Shown here in pieces: positions 10,959 through 21,996 of a DNA stretch of 64,000 nucleotides (position 1 is the stretch's first letter; each line of letters begins with the position of its first letter). The notes under the pieces were generated by a model. That model was not told the DNA's origin. It did no database searches and saw only the letters and a program-made list of their open reading frames with translations. The translations under genes and the position numbers were made by a program. Origin of the DNA: Pampus argenteus (Eukaryota; Chordata; Actinopteri; Scombriformes; Stromateidae); contig CM072863.1 of NCBI GenBank assembly GCA_036937835.1, positions 3,476,001 through 3,540,000 on the forward strand, read 5' to 3'.

Positions 10959-13900
10959 ATGGCTTCACCGTGGAAACACTGCAGCATCCTCCTCCTCTCT
11001 CTCCTCCTCCTCCATCTGCAGTCATCTTCCTGCCTCGGCCGACAAACGGCTGACAGGTAGGTGAAGAGACTGAGAAGTAGAGACGTAGTTTCACCTTGAT
11101 GATTGTTGCTGTTGTTTTTGACCTCTGATGACTCTCAAATCTTTGACTCTTGACACGTCCAGTGCAAAGATTACATGTATGTGTTTCTGTTGCCGGGCCG
11201 ACCAGGCCACATGTGGAGTTTCATTGATTGTGTTTCTTTAAAGCTGCATTAAGTTTTTGTTGTTTTTTTTTATTTATTTGGTCATTTGGGGACACGAGAA
11301 CAAGCTGAAAACCTCTGACATATTATCATTTTATAAAGTAGTTATGGCAAATATTACAGAGCAACATTATCATCCCGTTTGAGTCTCATTTCTGTCCATC
11401 TAATGAATGTAAATCCAAGATTGTCTCTTTTTTTTTTTTTATAGCTCTGATTTGGTCTCCAGCCAACAACATCTGTCTCTTTACCTGTTAGATGTTCTTC
11501 TGTCTTCACCAGCTGATCTCTAACTTTGTCTGGCTGCTGTTTGCTGCTGGTCAGGTAGTGTACAGTTGGTTTATCAGAACCATCAAAACAGTAAATGTGC
11601 TGTAAATCCAAAACTGGGAGCTCAAAGAGGATAAATGGCTCTGCAGAGCTGCAGAGTTGGTGGGAAACCAGAGTTAAAACTAGACTGGATATAATATAAA
11701 TATCTGCATTAGTGTTCAGTGCTAATTCAGGACATTGTGTTTATCCATTATGTATGGAGGGGTGAAATAAGGGTGTGGCACATAATACTGTGATGATTAG
11801 TCAATTAGAAATTAACTCAAATGAATTAGAAATTTTGTATAACAGGTGGGTTTTTTTTTGTATTATCTCATATTTTATAGACGTAACAATAAATCGATGA
11901 GCAGTACTACATATCTGACATTTTATTAACCATAACCACAGTGTTTCCCTGTTTTAGTTGCATTATTTTGCTGTTTATTATAGCCACACCACAGTTTACA
12001 GTGGATCTAAAAAACCCTGCGTCCGTTAAATGTTGCTCTGTGTTTGCTGGACGTGTTAACAGAAGCTGGTTGTGATCATTTTTTTTAAAGTGTGCAGCTG
12101 TTGATGGTGGAGGACGGAGAAGCTGCAAAATCTCCTCTTGGCTGAGAGCCACCTCGTTCTTCATGAATGTGTGTGTCTGCGTACTCATGTTTGTATGATT
12201 ATGTAATCAGTGCAATCCTACAATCCACATGTCCTGTGCTCTGACCCAATACACACAGAGGAGCTAAACCTTTTTTTTTGGGGAGGATTTGCAATGCATG
12301 TTGTTCTGATCTTTAATACATTTAGGATGTGTGAGAAAAATACGTTTTATTCTTCATCTACAGAGAGCTTTTCATCCTGAGAGGCACTAAGTCCCCAGAC
12401 AGAGGTGGAGCGTGCACCAGACTCATTTAGATTAAATTGTCCATGGCCAGACAACTTTGGTTGATTATTTTGCACAGAATCAGGCTACATGCTCCTCCCT
12501 AACTGACCAGAGGAGACACAGTTTGGATTTTTGACCCAGTGGACGCTGTGATGGTTTTGGTGCTTTTTCAAAGTTTTAAGAACCAGAAATGTTTGTTCTT
12601 TTTTATGTATTACTTATTTATTTACTTATTTTGAATATTTCAAGTTCAGGGTCAGATTTAAATTCAAGTTTGTTGTCATACACATTTTTAAAACATACAA
12701 TGTACATTCAAATGCAATGAAATGCATCTGCCCCTTCAGCCCTGATTGTATGAATGTACCGTGAATAATATATAAATATAATTCTATTAATTAAACTAAA
12801 TACCTTTTTCACCATCAGCTCACATAGCTGGAGAGCTTCCTGATCAAATCTAGAATAAAGTGATAACTAAAATTGTCTTTCTATCATGGTCAGAACAGAC
12901 GGTCACACTGAGCCTGATAGCATCCTGCTCAGGAGCCACAAACTCTGGAAAACAACCCACATTAGCTTTCCTGCTAAAGAACATGTCTTGTCCTGCACAC
13001 CTCAGCTTGTTGAATGAGCCACCAAACAAATATTCACCGGTGTGCTAGTTAGCTGCTCAGCTGCAGAACATTAAACCAATACAAATGCTGGTTTGGTCGC
13101 TGCTCAGTATCAGATCAGTTTAAAAATTATTGTATATTGAGAGATCAAGCATACAGCAAACGCTAACTACAAGTGTCACAAAATGATGATGTATTGTCAT
13201 ACATTATGGCACTTTTGACATTATTGATCATACATACAGATGGCAAAATTATAGTGCAAATATGATAACTATTGTACATCTGGCAACGCTGGCTGTGCAG
13301 AATTCAGCTGACTGAGTCAAAAAGGAGCATTTCAGAGGTTTTTTTCTCTTTTTTTTTTCAGAAAAATACATTTACAGGGGTTTTAACTACAGTTTTCCAG
13401 GTTGTATTGAAGCCCCATCCTTGATGTTGCCTCACTCGACCCGTTAACGTGCGCAGGCTCAGGAGTCTTTATATAAAACCTGAATGGGCTGCATGTTTTT
13501 CTAAAAAGCAATCAGACCCTGTGTTTGGTGTTAAGCTGATTCTGATATGAACTCTTGGTCCTTTATTTTTCTCCTACAAGAGTCTAATTTCTTTCTCTGT
13601 GTAATCTGGGTCAGAGTGGATCTCTGTGCCAGACTGATCACTCTGTCCTTTACCTTAAAGACTAATCCACAAGGTGCACTGCTGGGTCACTGGACAACCC
13701 AGATGCATTCTGGGTACTCGAAACCTTTGCTGTTTCCTCTCCTGTTCATCTGCCTCTATTTTTTTAACTCTCATCATTGATATTTGTTCAGGTTAATTTA
13801 AAATATTGACATTATGTGACATTATATTTTCATCATGTTCTATTATTTTGTATATTTATATATTCAGTCTCCAGTCTCCAGATGCATCACGGAGGAAATT

Positions 13901-15463
13901 ACTGCAGATTCCAGGAGCTTCGGTTCCCTTTTCTCCCCTCAAGGTGATTTAGTCCATTAATCAGCTTAAACACAGTAAAGTACGTCAGTGTATTTTTGAC
14001 ACTGTGACAAAAGACAAATTTTATCGTCAGTACTGAGTAGGGCTTGTTGGTTAAAGCTCCATTAATGTTGAAAATAATTATAGACATAATAGATATACAG
14101 TCAAATAACTGATAATAAATGATTTTACTGATGCAATGATTTTGATTTAAATTTGTGAAGTTTTGATATTATTTTGGGGGTCCTAGGTGTTGCCCAGAGA
14201 GAAGGAGAGCCATAACACTAATATCTCCGCCCACCAGGTGTTGTCCAATGGGGAGCCGTGTCTCATGTTCCAGGCCAGGAGGCTTTCTCTCCGCTATGAG
14301 AGGCAGAAGCAGTTGGACCTGACGGAGCAAGCCTTCTCTCCTCAGAAACCTGTCGACACCAGCCAGTCTGTCTGCAGCAAGGACAAGGCTACGTATGTAC
14401 CCACCTGTGACCCACCTGTCTACCTGTCTGTCTGGTGTACGCAGACCGTTGACTGAGGACGCTCCTTATGTCAAATCTGTCTGTATGTCTTCACCAGGCT
14501 GGTCATGAGGTTTGGTGATGTGGAGGATATACGAGATCTGTTCATCAGGTAAGTCAAACCATCTGTCTGCCAGCCATGCACTAAATGTAAACTAATGTAC
14601 AAGACATTAAAATACGATCCAGGAAGGCTGGTTTGAGTAACAGATCCAATCAAAAAGCAGCATTTATACATCGTTCATCCCAGGTGATGTGTCACCTTGC
14701 AATCCTGCAAATGCTGAGCCAGGTTAATCTCTCAGTGAACAATTTACAACAAGACAGAACAGATCAGGCTTGCAGGAGATGAGCTGAAACAAATGTGTTA
14801 ATAATTTCTCTGCGGTGTCCAGACTGCAGCTGTCCAACACTTTCTACGAGTCTTCAGGTGAGTGGTGGTTCTCATTGGACAACATCTCTCTGCTCTACAA
14901 CACCTCTGAGGAAGCTGTGTTTAATGCAAGCGAGGTGTACGCCCCAGCCTCCTCCTCATACCACTGCCTCCACGTCAGCAGTCTGCAGCGGTACAGCGCC
15001 CTGCTGCTGCCCAACACCGACCACGCCCGCCGCTGGACCCTCACCTTCACCGACTTCCAGGTACGTGTGTGTGTTTACAAACCTCATTCAGAGTCTGATA
15101 CCTAAAAGTTGCACCCCTCACCTCTGAATAGTGACCAATCATAGCTGAGCGACCTCACAGTAAACTTTGACCCATCATATTTTATCTTCTTGATTACGTT
15201 CACAGATTCAGGCGTTTAATGTCACCTCCGGTAAGTTTTCTCCTGCGAGCGACTGCGGTTCCTTCCTGACGCCGGCCATCTTGATGGGCCTCGTCACTTC
15301 CCTCATCCTGCTGCTGGTCCTGGCCTACGCCCTGCACATGGTCATCCACCTGAAACACATCGAACACGACGACGAACACAAGGCCGACATCTACTACCCC
15401 GAAAACCCTGAACACCCTGAACACTGCTGTGTTGAAAACATCACGGAGAAAAACATTTTGTAG
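10959..15463 (+). CDS. atp6ap1l: V-ATPase accessory protein 1-like (Ac45-like), about 308 aa
   Basis: Type I membrane protein related to the V-ATPase accessory subunit Ac45 (ATP6AP1), which acts in V-ATPase assembly and trafficking. Exons: 10959-11056, 13868-13943 (least certain; acceptor chosen because only it keeps the frame), 14187-14392, 14498-14548, 14823-15060, 15206-15463. The N-terminus has a hydrophobic signal peptide (residues about 9-22). The luminal part contains VLPREKESHN, SGEWWFSLDNISLLYN and several N-x-S/T sites. One transmembrane helix follows near the C-terminus (AILMGLVTSLILLLVLAYAL), then a short His/Asp/Glu-rich tail. Human ATP6AP1L lies beside RPS23, and this gene is next to rps23, which decides the name over atp6ap1. 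The protein is much shorter than full Ac45 (about 470 aa). The unusually long intron 1 (2.8 kb) could hide an extra exon. Confidence 0.85.
11057..13867. other. atp6ap1l intron 1
   Basis: No coding exon is recognised in 2.8 kb. The interval holds a copy of a dispersed repeat (11240-11480, listed separately), several T-rich runs and ordinary AT-rich sequence. Confidence 0.55.
11240..11480. repeat. dispersed repeat, copy A of a pair
   Basis: Shares an ordered series of words with 25838-26020: AAAGCTGCATTAA / AAAGTTGCATTAA, AGAACAAGCTG, TCTGACATATTAT, ATAAAGTAGTTATGGC / ATAAGTTATTACGG, ATTATCATCCC / ATTGTCATCCC, and TGAATGTAA. The order and spacing are conserved, so the two are copies of one element. 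I cannot assign it to a named family. Confidence 0.6.
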
Positions 15464-15631
15464 TGTCACTATGAAGATAATTAAGAGACTGTCAACACAT
15501 ACATTTCAAAGAGGGACGCAGTTGTGATATACTTTAAGCTCAGGATTGGATTTTTTTTTTTAAAGTTATATTTCTAGTGCTTTGTAATTAGCTTATTAGT
15601 GAGTTTCTGTACGTGTCTTTATAACAAATTT

Positions 15632-15637
15632 AATAAA
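15632..15637 (+). terminator. atp6ap1l poly(A) signal
   Basis: AATAAA 169 bp after the stop codon of atp6ap1l, in an AT-rich setting with a T/GT-rich stretch downstream (15658-15672). Confidence 0.7.
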
Positions 15638-16170
15638 ACAGACATTAAATTGTCTATATTTTTTTTTTTGTATCTCTCCACTTCTCTGGCATCTGCCTGC
15701 CATCACAATCAAAAATGACAACAAGTTGCCAAAAAGTCTTCCAAATTAAGTTTGCAGCTAAATGTATGCAAAAGTATTTAAAGTGAGTTCTGCTCTAGTC
15801 TATCATCCTTCGGAAAAAAAAAATCATAAGCGGCTTCCTGGTTAATTAAAAGTTCAACAAAATAATTGACCGAATATGTTGATTAATCATGTGACTCCAG
15901 AACGACACACAGGAGCGTTTTTCTAATTTTCTTTATTTGGTAGAAATATTAGTGTCCCACTCCACGTCGGTAGGTGGCGGTAATGCACCCGGAAGCTGTT
16001 TGTCAACCGCCAATAAAACCGAAACAAAAGGAAGAAGAAACGCCTGAAATAAGCTAAACATACATGTTATGTTTATGTATTAATACTGAAGAGCTGTTAA
16101 AAATAAATAAATAAATACAACAAAATAAAATAAAAATCTGGCCGCCTTGATCTCGTGAGGTTATCGTTGA

Positions 16171-16190
16171 CCACGTGTGCATGACGTCAC
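16171..16190 (+). promoter_or_regulatory. E-box and full CRE in the pde12 promoter
   Basis: CACGTG (16172-16177) and the full palindromic cAMP response element TGACGTCA (16182-16189) are five bases apart, about 90 bp before the chosen pde12 start. Known binders of such sites are USF/MYC-MAX and CREB/ATF. Function here is inferred from the motifs and position only. Confidence 0.55.
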
Positions 16191-16279
16191 ACACCAAGCA
16201 TAGACGTATAACCTTTGCTTCTGCTCTTCCTTCCGTTAACGGTACCGGTTGGTGTGTACAGTGTAGTTTAGCCCCACTT

Positions 16280-19200
16280 ATGTTGAACCACCTGTCCGCG
16301 GCTCTCGCTCTGTTTCCCCGCCGCCTACTCGGTTCTTTGCCGAAGACTTGGACCAGAGGTTGCCGCCGCCTCCTCGGCGGGATGGAGCCGGCCGTGGTGC
16401 GGTGCCTCCCCGGGGAGCCCAAACTCACCATCTCCTTCTGCCTGAACGGCAGCCAGAAGCACATGCTGCGGGACCAGGACGAGGCCCTGGGGAAGGTCCT
16501 GGCCCGGATCTCCAACGGCATCATCAAGGACCAAACGAAGCCGAAGAAGTCGAAGAAGAACAAGGGGCAGCAGCCGTCTGAAGCCCCCGAGCCCGCCGCG
16601 GTCAAGCTGTACCTCGGCGGGGACGAGGTGCCCGACACGACGCTGAACTCGGAGGCGTGGCAGGACGGAACCGTGCTGCAGGTGGGCGACGTTAAATACT
16701 CGGTACAGAGAAACCCTCCCACCGTCACCACCGCGGAGCTCCCGGGGTCCCTGCTGGCCGGCTTCCCCGTCTGCCCCAAGCTGGAGCTGGAGTTTGGTAA
16801 CCTGCAAGACTGCGAGTTCACCTGGTTCCTAGAAAAAGTCCCAGATACAAGGTGATGACTGTTTATATAAAAAGTGTTCATACACTTTATGGTTGTCTTG
16901 CAGGATGTAGTAGTCATTACAATCATTACCATGTCTGTACTCAGACCACAAAAAAGAAAATATTGACTGATATATCAGCCAGATCGATATATCAGCCAGA
17001 TCGATATATTAGTTCATCATGTGTCTTAGGTCAGCTGATAAACATCATTTACATGGACAATATTTGTTTTGTAGTATTTTAGTTTTTTATAGGAGTATCA
17101 GCTGATGAGTAACTTACACATACAGTATGTTTGAGGTTGTACTTTTACACTCTTTTGCTCAATATGAATATTTTAGTCAGTTTTTTAATAACCAACTTAT
17201 TCTTATGAAATATATTTGTTTTCTTTATGTGTTTTTGTTAAAAAGAAGAATATCGGTCCACATATCAGTACTGGAATTTTTCTTTCTAATACAAATATTG
17301 GTATCGGCTTAAAAAAACATTATTGGTGGATTATTGCAAAATTGACAAGCAAAAAAAAGATTAGATTAAAGATTAAATCATTAAATGATTAAAACTACAG
17401 ATTTATTTTGGATATATTTAAAAAAAAAAAAAAAAGCTGTATGACTACTGAGGTGGCAGTGATCCAGACTGGAACAAAATAAAGAAATCTCATATTTAAT
17501 GTAATTTAGTTGACATAAATACACATTCAACTCTTACAACCTTCTGTTGACGTGTTGTCGTTCTAGTCCTGAAGCTGCCGTGGAGGTTCCTGCTCAGGTC
17601 GGCGGTTGGACGGAGGTTGGATGCGGGAGAGTCCACGTCCCATCCAATCAGGACATCGGCCGCAGGCTCAGACTGCGCTGCATACCCAAAGACGGAGCAC
17701 GCAGCGGCCCAGCGAAGGAGCTGGTCTCTGTGGGAGCCGTGGAGGCCGGACCTGGCGTGTGTACATTTGACAACCGACACGCGTACACCGTTAGAGAGGC
17801 CGAGTGGCCGGCTGTGAGGGTGGTGTCGTACAACATCCTCGCCGACGTCTACGCCCAGACAGAACTGTCCAAGACGGTGCTTTACCCGTACTGCGCCCCC
17901 TACGCCCTGCAGCTGGACTACAGGCAGAACCTGATCAAGAAGGAGCTGGCGGGATATAACGCTGACATCATCTGTCTGCAGGAGGTCGATAAAGGTAATT
18001 CATGCTGAAACCTTTTCTCCGTCTATATCATTATCAGCTACCTAGAAGCTGGTGGTTGTTCTCCATTAATGATGAGGTTTGCGGTACACGTCTGACGTTC
18101 CTCGTGTTCTCCGGACTCTTCAGGGGTGTTCGTGGACAGTCTGGCGCCAGCTCTGGACGCCTTCGGTCTGGACGGCGTTTTCCGGATCAAAGAGAAGCAG
18201 CATGAAGGATTGGCCACTTTTTACCGCAGGTCTGATCGGCCATCTGAATCTGAATTATTGTTTTACAGTCACGTGATATTAAAGTTTTTAAATCCACGAT
18301 TAAGTCGGTCAGTTTTAAAACAACATCGTCTTTTTTTTTTGTTGTTGTTTGTTTGTTTTTAGGTCAAAGTTTAAGCTGCTGAGCCGTCATGACATCATGC
18401 TGAGTGATGCGTTGACCTCTGACCCCATCCATGCTGAGCTGCTGGAGAAGGTTTCTGCTAACAGCAATCTGAAGGACAAGATGCTGCAGAGGTCGACCAC
18501 CCTGCAGGTACCGCTGATCACCTGCTGTACCGCTGATCACCTGCTGTACAGCTGATCACCTGCTGTTCAGCTGATCACCTGCTGTACTACGTTTCATTTG
18601 ATCTTGTTGATCTTGGAGTCTTTGTCTATATTTTTTGCTGTTTCTGACATTTAACAGTTAATCAGAAAAATATTCGATTAAAGAATAATAAAAATGTGTT
18701 GTGAAGCATCGGCTTTAGTCGGGTTTGTTAATGTTGTGACACTTCTCTCATTTCTCTGCAGGTCAGCGTCCTTGAGGACGTGAATAAACCAGACAGGAAG
18801 GTGTGTGTGGCCAACACTCACCTGTACTGGCACCCTAAAGGTATGAACACACCTGAGTGACTGATGTGAAGCTCTGTAAACCTTAAACAAACTTTATAAA
18901 TTCATGTCCTTTTTGAAGGGGGGAATGTCCGCTTGGTCCAGATGGGCGTCACCCTGCAACACCTGAGTCATGTGATCAGCGAGGTGGCACCTGGAGCCCC
19001 TCTAGTATTTTGTGGCGACTTCAACTCCACCCCAAACTCAGGTAACTCTAACGCAGCCACAGGCGCGACTACGCTAGCACCGCTTTCATGAGCCGGGCTT
19101 CGGCAGACTTTCAGATTCACCTGCAGATTTATGCGTTGGGCCTGTCGAATCAGAATCGTCCCTTCTTGTCTCAGGTGTGTTTCAGCTGGTCAGCGAGGCC

Positions 19201-19633
19201 GCGGTTCCTCAGCAGCATTCAGACTGGAGCAGCTCGGGTCCGGAGGACGCCTGCAACATGGAGCTGCTCTCGACCTTCCCGTCCCTGCTGAGCGCCTGCA
19301 GCCAGCCGGCTTACACCAACTATGTGGGAGGATTTCACGGCTGCCTGGACTACATCTTCATACAGCCAGAGAGCATGCAGGTACCAATACTGATACTCCT
19401 TCTACTATTAGTACTACGACTGGCCTATAGTTTCTCATGTGCCTTGTGACCAGATCAAAAGAAAGGCTTGAATTTTTTTGGAATTGCTTAAGAACGTGTT
19501 TGTGTGTGTGCAGGTGGAGCAGGTGATTCCTCTGCCCAGCCACCAGGAAGTCACCACCTACGAGGCTCTGCCCAGCGTGGCACACCCCTCCGACCACATC
19601 GCCCTGGTCTGTGACCTGCGGTGGAACCCCTAA
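16280..19633 (+). CDS. pde12: 2',5'-phosphodiesterase 12 (mitochondrial poly(A) exonuclease), 592 aa
   Basis: EEP-family nuclease that trims poly(A) from mitochondrial RNAs and degrades 2-5A oligoadenylates in the matrix. Exons: 16280-16851, 17567-17994, 18124-18229, 18363-18507, 18762-18840, 18919-19041, 19175-19380, 19514-19633. The joined frame is open for 592 codons, against about 609 in human. The start at 16280 gives a 34-residue arginine-rich, Asp/Glu-free leader before MEPAVVRC, the same length as the human targeting peptide; an in-frame ATG at 16181 is the alternative. The EEP catalytic motifs are all present: VSYNILAD, ICLQEVDK, NTHLYWHPKG, FCGDFNSTP, GGFHGCLDYIF and HPSDHIALVCDL. 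The N-terminal half (about 35-290) contains the conserved KLYLGGDEV and QDGTVLQVGDVKY region and GPGVCTFD before the catalytic domain. Confidence 0.96.
16970..17010. repeat. short tandem duplication GATATATCAGCCAGATC
   Basis: Two and a half copies of a 17-18 bp unit in pde12 intron 1. The intron also carries T- and A-rich runs and no other coding signal. Confidence 0.75.
18507..18590. repeat. 20-bp minisatellite beginning at a pde12 splice donor
   Basis: Four copies of a unit close to ACCGCTGATCACCTGCTGT run from the end of exon 18363-18507. The donor GTACCG is part of the first copy. The unit contains the palindrome TGATCA. Confidence 0.85.
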
Positions 19634-21716
19634 CCTCTGACCTCCCGACCAGCTCGTCAAACATACTGGAGACACTGGACAACAGGAATGTGTTCCTGCA
19701 GGTTCACTAAAGGTCACTGAAAGACAGACGGATAAAACATCATCTCACTCCAGAGGAGAACTGTTTTAAATAACGTGTTGTGATTCATATTGTATGATGT
19801 ACAATAATTTATTAATTTTAATCACTGATATTCAGTGTTGGGGTTGTTACTGCGAACAGTAATGAATTGCAAAATACTGTTTTTTCAGAATAAGTTACTT
19901 TTGTTGGCTGGTGTGTGCTTGGCTTTTACTCACTCTCTAAGACAAACTCCAAATGGCTTCAATTGCCAATCACATTTATTGACATATTAACATTTTAATA
20001 TAGTTATTAATTATTATTATTATTATTTTGACCCAACACATTATGCAGTGGTTTCTTATTTTTAAAAAGTAAATACATTTTAAATCTACAGCATTAAAAT
20101 TCAATGGACGGTAATCTCACTTGTTTTTTTTTTTTTTTATATTTTGTATAAATTAGTGAGATTAAATGCCTTTGCTGCCTCCATACCGAGGTCTGGAGGA
20201 TACCTGAGGGTTCAGGTATGGGGGTGAGATATTAGGGTAAAGATATCAGGGTCTCAGAGCCAATCAGAGGCAAAGTAGGGCGGGTCTTCACGCTGGTATT
20301 TAAGGGCATGGAGCCTCCATTATGTAAATTTACAGTATGGATGCGGCAGCCTCCGTCGCCACGCTGTTTTTCTCTGATTGGTCAGAAGTGGTGAAGAGGC
20401 GGGACTAGAGTATTTGGGACATACCATTGTATCTTATGTAAGGGGTGCAAAGATAAAAGTTAATAAAGGTTACGGAGTACGTGTGGCAGCTGTGACGCTT
20501 TGGTTTATTTTTTCGTCAACAAAATAAAATAAAAACCCTTCTCACATTTTTTTGATAATTATGGGCTCTTTGCGTTTTTCAGTTTATTCAAGTCAATTTG
20601 AACATACCCGAGTCAGTGACAGCAGCCAGAGGCAGACCGGTAAGTACGCCGGATTTAGCGAAACACACCGGAAACGGGCTAATTGGACCTTTAAAAATAA
20701 AAACATAAACATTACACCTCCTTGGAAGTCAGTTTCAAACAAAAAAAAAAAAAGTTATTTAAGTTATATTTGTGTATGACACAATTACTGATAATGTGTA
20801 TAGATTTGATTTAAAAAAATGTTTTTATGTTGACTTTGTCTTAAAAGTTGAACACCACAAAGATTAAAACTAACAGCTGTTTAACTTTTGCAAAGATGAT
20901 AAATCAACATTATTAAATATACATTATTTATGTAATCACACTGAATGGGGAAAATCACTAACTGGCTAGACTAAAGAGCCACAGCTCTGCACACCACAGT
21001 CAACGGTTATTGTTTTAAGAGACTTTTAAAAAAATGTGATGATTGTTTGGGCTTTTACTTTGAAGCCACTTACCGGATGCTATGCGTGTATCACGTTGTG
21101 TGACTTGATGCTGCGCGGCTGAACAGGAAACCAAACAAGGAATTCAGATTTGAACGATCTTACGTGTCATTCCCGGAGTTTCACTGATTCAGAAACATTA
21201 CTGAGCCTGTCGGAGATCAAACCACTGTGAGTTTTCATCCTCTTTATTCATTTTAAATAGATTAAAGTCAGGAACAGGATGCTAAATTGTTAGCGGCCGC
21301 TTTATAACGGCTGTAAATTAAATCAGAAGCATGTTAGCTTGCTTAGCTAATAGGAGTTAGCTTCCATCACTGTGAGGAGTTTTAAGACTTGAGCTCAGGT
21401 TGTATTTATCTCTGAACTCCTCACAGTTTACACTTATTAAACATGCGACTGTTCATACACAAACTGCTGTTTATTATGACACATAAAGTTGTGTTTTACT
21501 GTGTTGTCAACGCGGTTATCTGCTGGTGTTGTACCAGCTTTACTCTGTGTGACCTGGTTTTTACGGGACTAAAACTAAAAAACAGCCAAACTTCCGTAAA
21601 GAATGAATGAACTCTTGTGACCTGAGGTGACACCATGATAAAGGTCATCAGGAGGAAATACAACATCTTTTTAAGAATTGAGACTTTTTCATAAATCATT
21701 CAGTCAGCAACTATCT

Positions 21717-21790
21717 ATTTTTTTTTCCTTATCGATTAATATATCGATTATTTTCTTGATGAACCCATAAAAATATCTAAAAACATTAAA
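21717..21790. repeat. AT-rich ATCGATTA dispersed repeat fragment
   Basis: Carries TATCGATTAATATATCGATTATTTTCTTGATGAA. Related words recur at about 27087-27135, 35015-35100 and 44680-44702. It looks like a degenerate, widely dispersed fish repeat with a CGATTA palindromic core. Confidence 0.4.
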
Positions 21791-21928
21791 AGGATTACAA
21801 TTTCCTAAATATAGAAGTAAATGAAGCTCAAGTTTGTTAAAATATGTGACTATTTGACATCATAATTTGACCTAAAAGTTCATACTTTTGTCTCACCTGT
21901 CACTCTTATCCTTCTCTGTCCCGCTCAG

Positions 21929-21996
21929 GCTTCAGTTCTGGTCTCCTTATTGATGAGCTGCGGTTGTCCTGGTAACGGTTGCTAACGACAGAAGCA
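21929..21996 (+). promoter_or_regulatory. gmppb 5' UTR segment joined to the first coding exon
   Basis: A strong acceptor (polypyrimidine tract TTCTCTGTCCCGCTCAG ending at 21928) begins an exon that runs through the ATG at 21997. The matching donor, CACT|GTGAGT, is at 21226/21227. This makes a 0.7-kb 5' UTR intron, inferred from splice signals only. Confidence 0.5.

Larger units (their letters stand above)
15464..16279. other. atp6ap1l 3' UTR and pde12 upstream region
   Basis: The left part is the atp6ap1l 3' UTR, ending near the AATAAA at 15632. The middle is AT-rich with no coding signal. The right part (about 15960-16279) is GC-richer and carries the pde12 promoter motifs listed separately. 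Confidence 0.6.
19634..21996. other. pde12 3' flank and gmppb promoter region
   Basis: The left part is the pde12 3' UTR; its end is uncertain (first AATAAA at 20462-20467). A T run lies at about 20123-20140, and a small hairpin, ATACCTGA / TCAGGTAT, lies at about 20200-20220. From about 21060 the sequence becomes promoter-like for gmppb. It is followed by a probable non-coding exon ending at 21226 (CACT|gtgagt) that joins an acceptor at 21928, so the 5' UTR is likely split. No further coding exon is seen. Confidence 0.5.

Noticed and set aside
16054..16932. Antisense frames of 292 and 160 codons over pde12 exon 1
   Set aside because: Shadows of the GC-rich pde12 coding exon on the opposite strand; the sense frame is clearly pde12.
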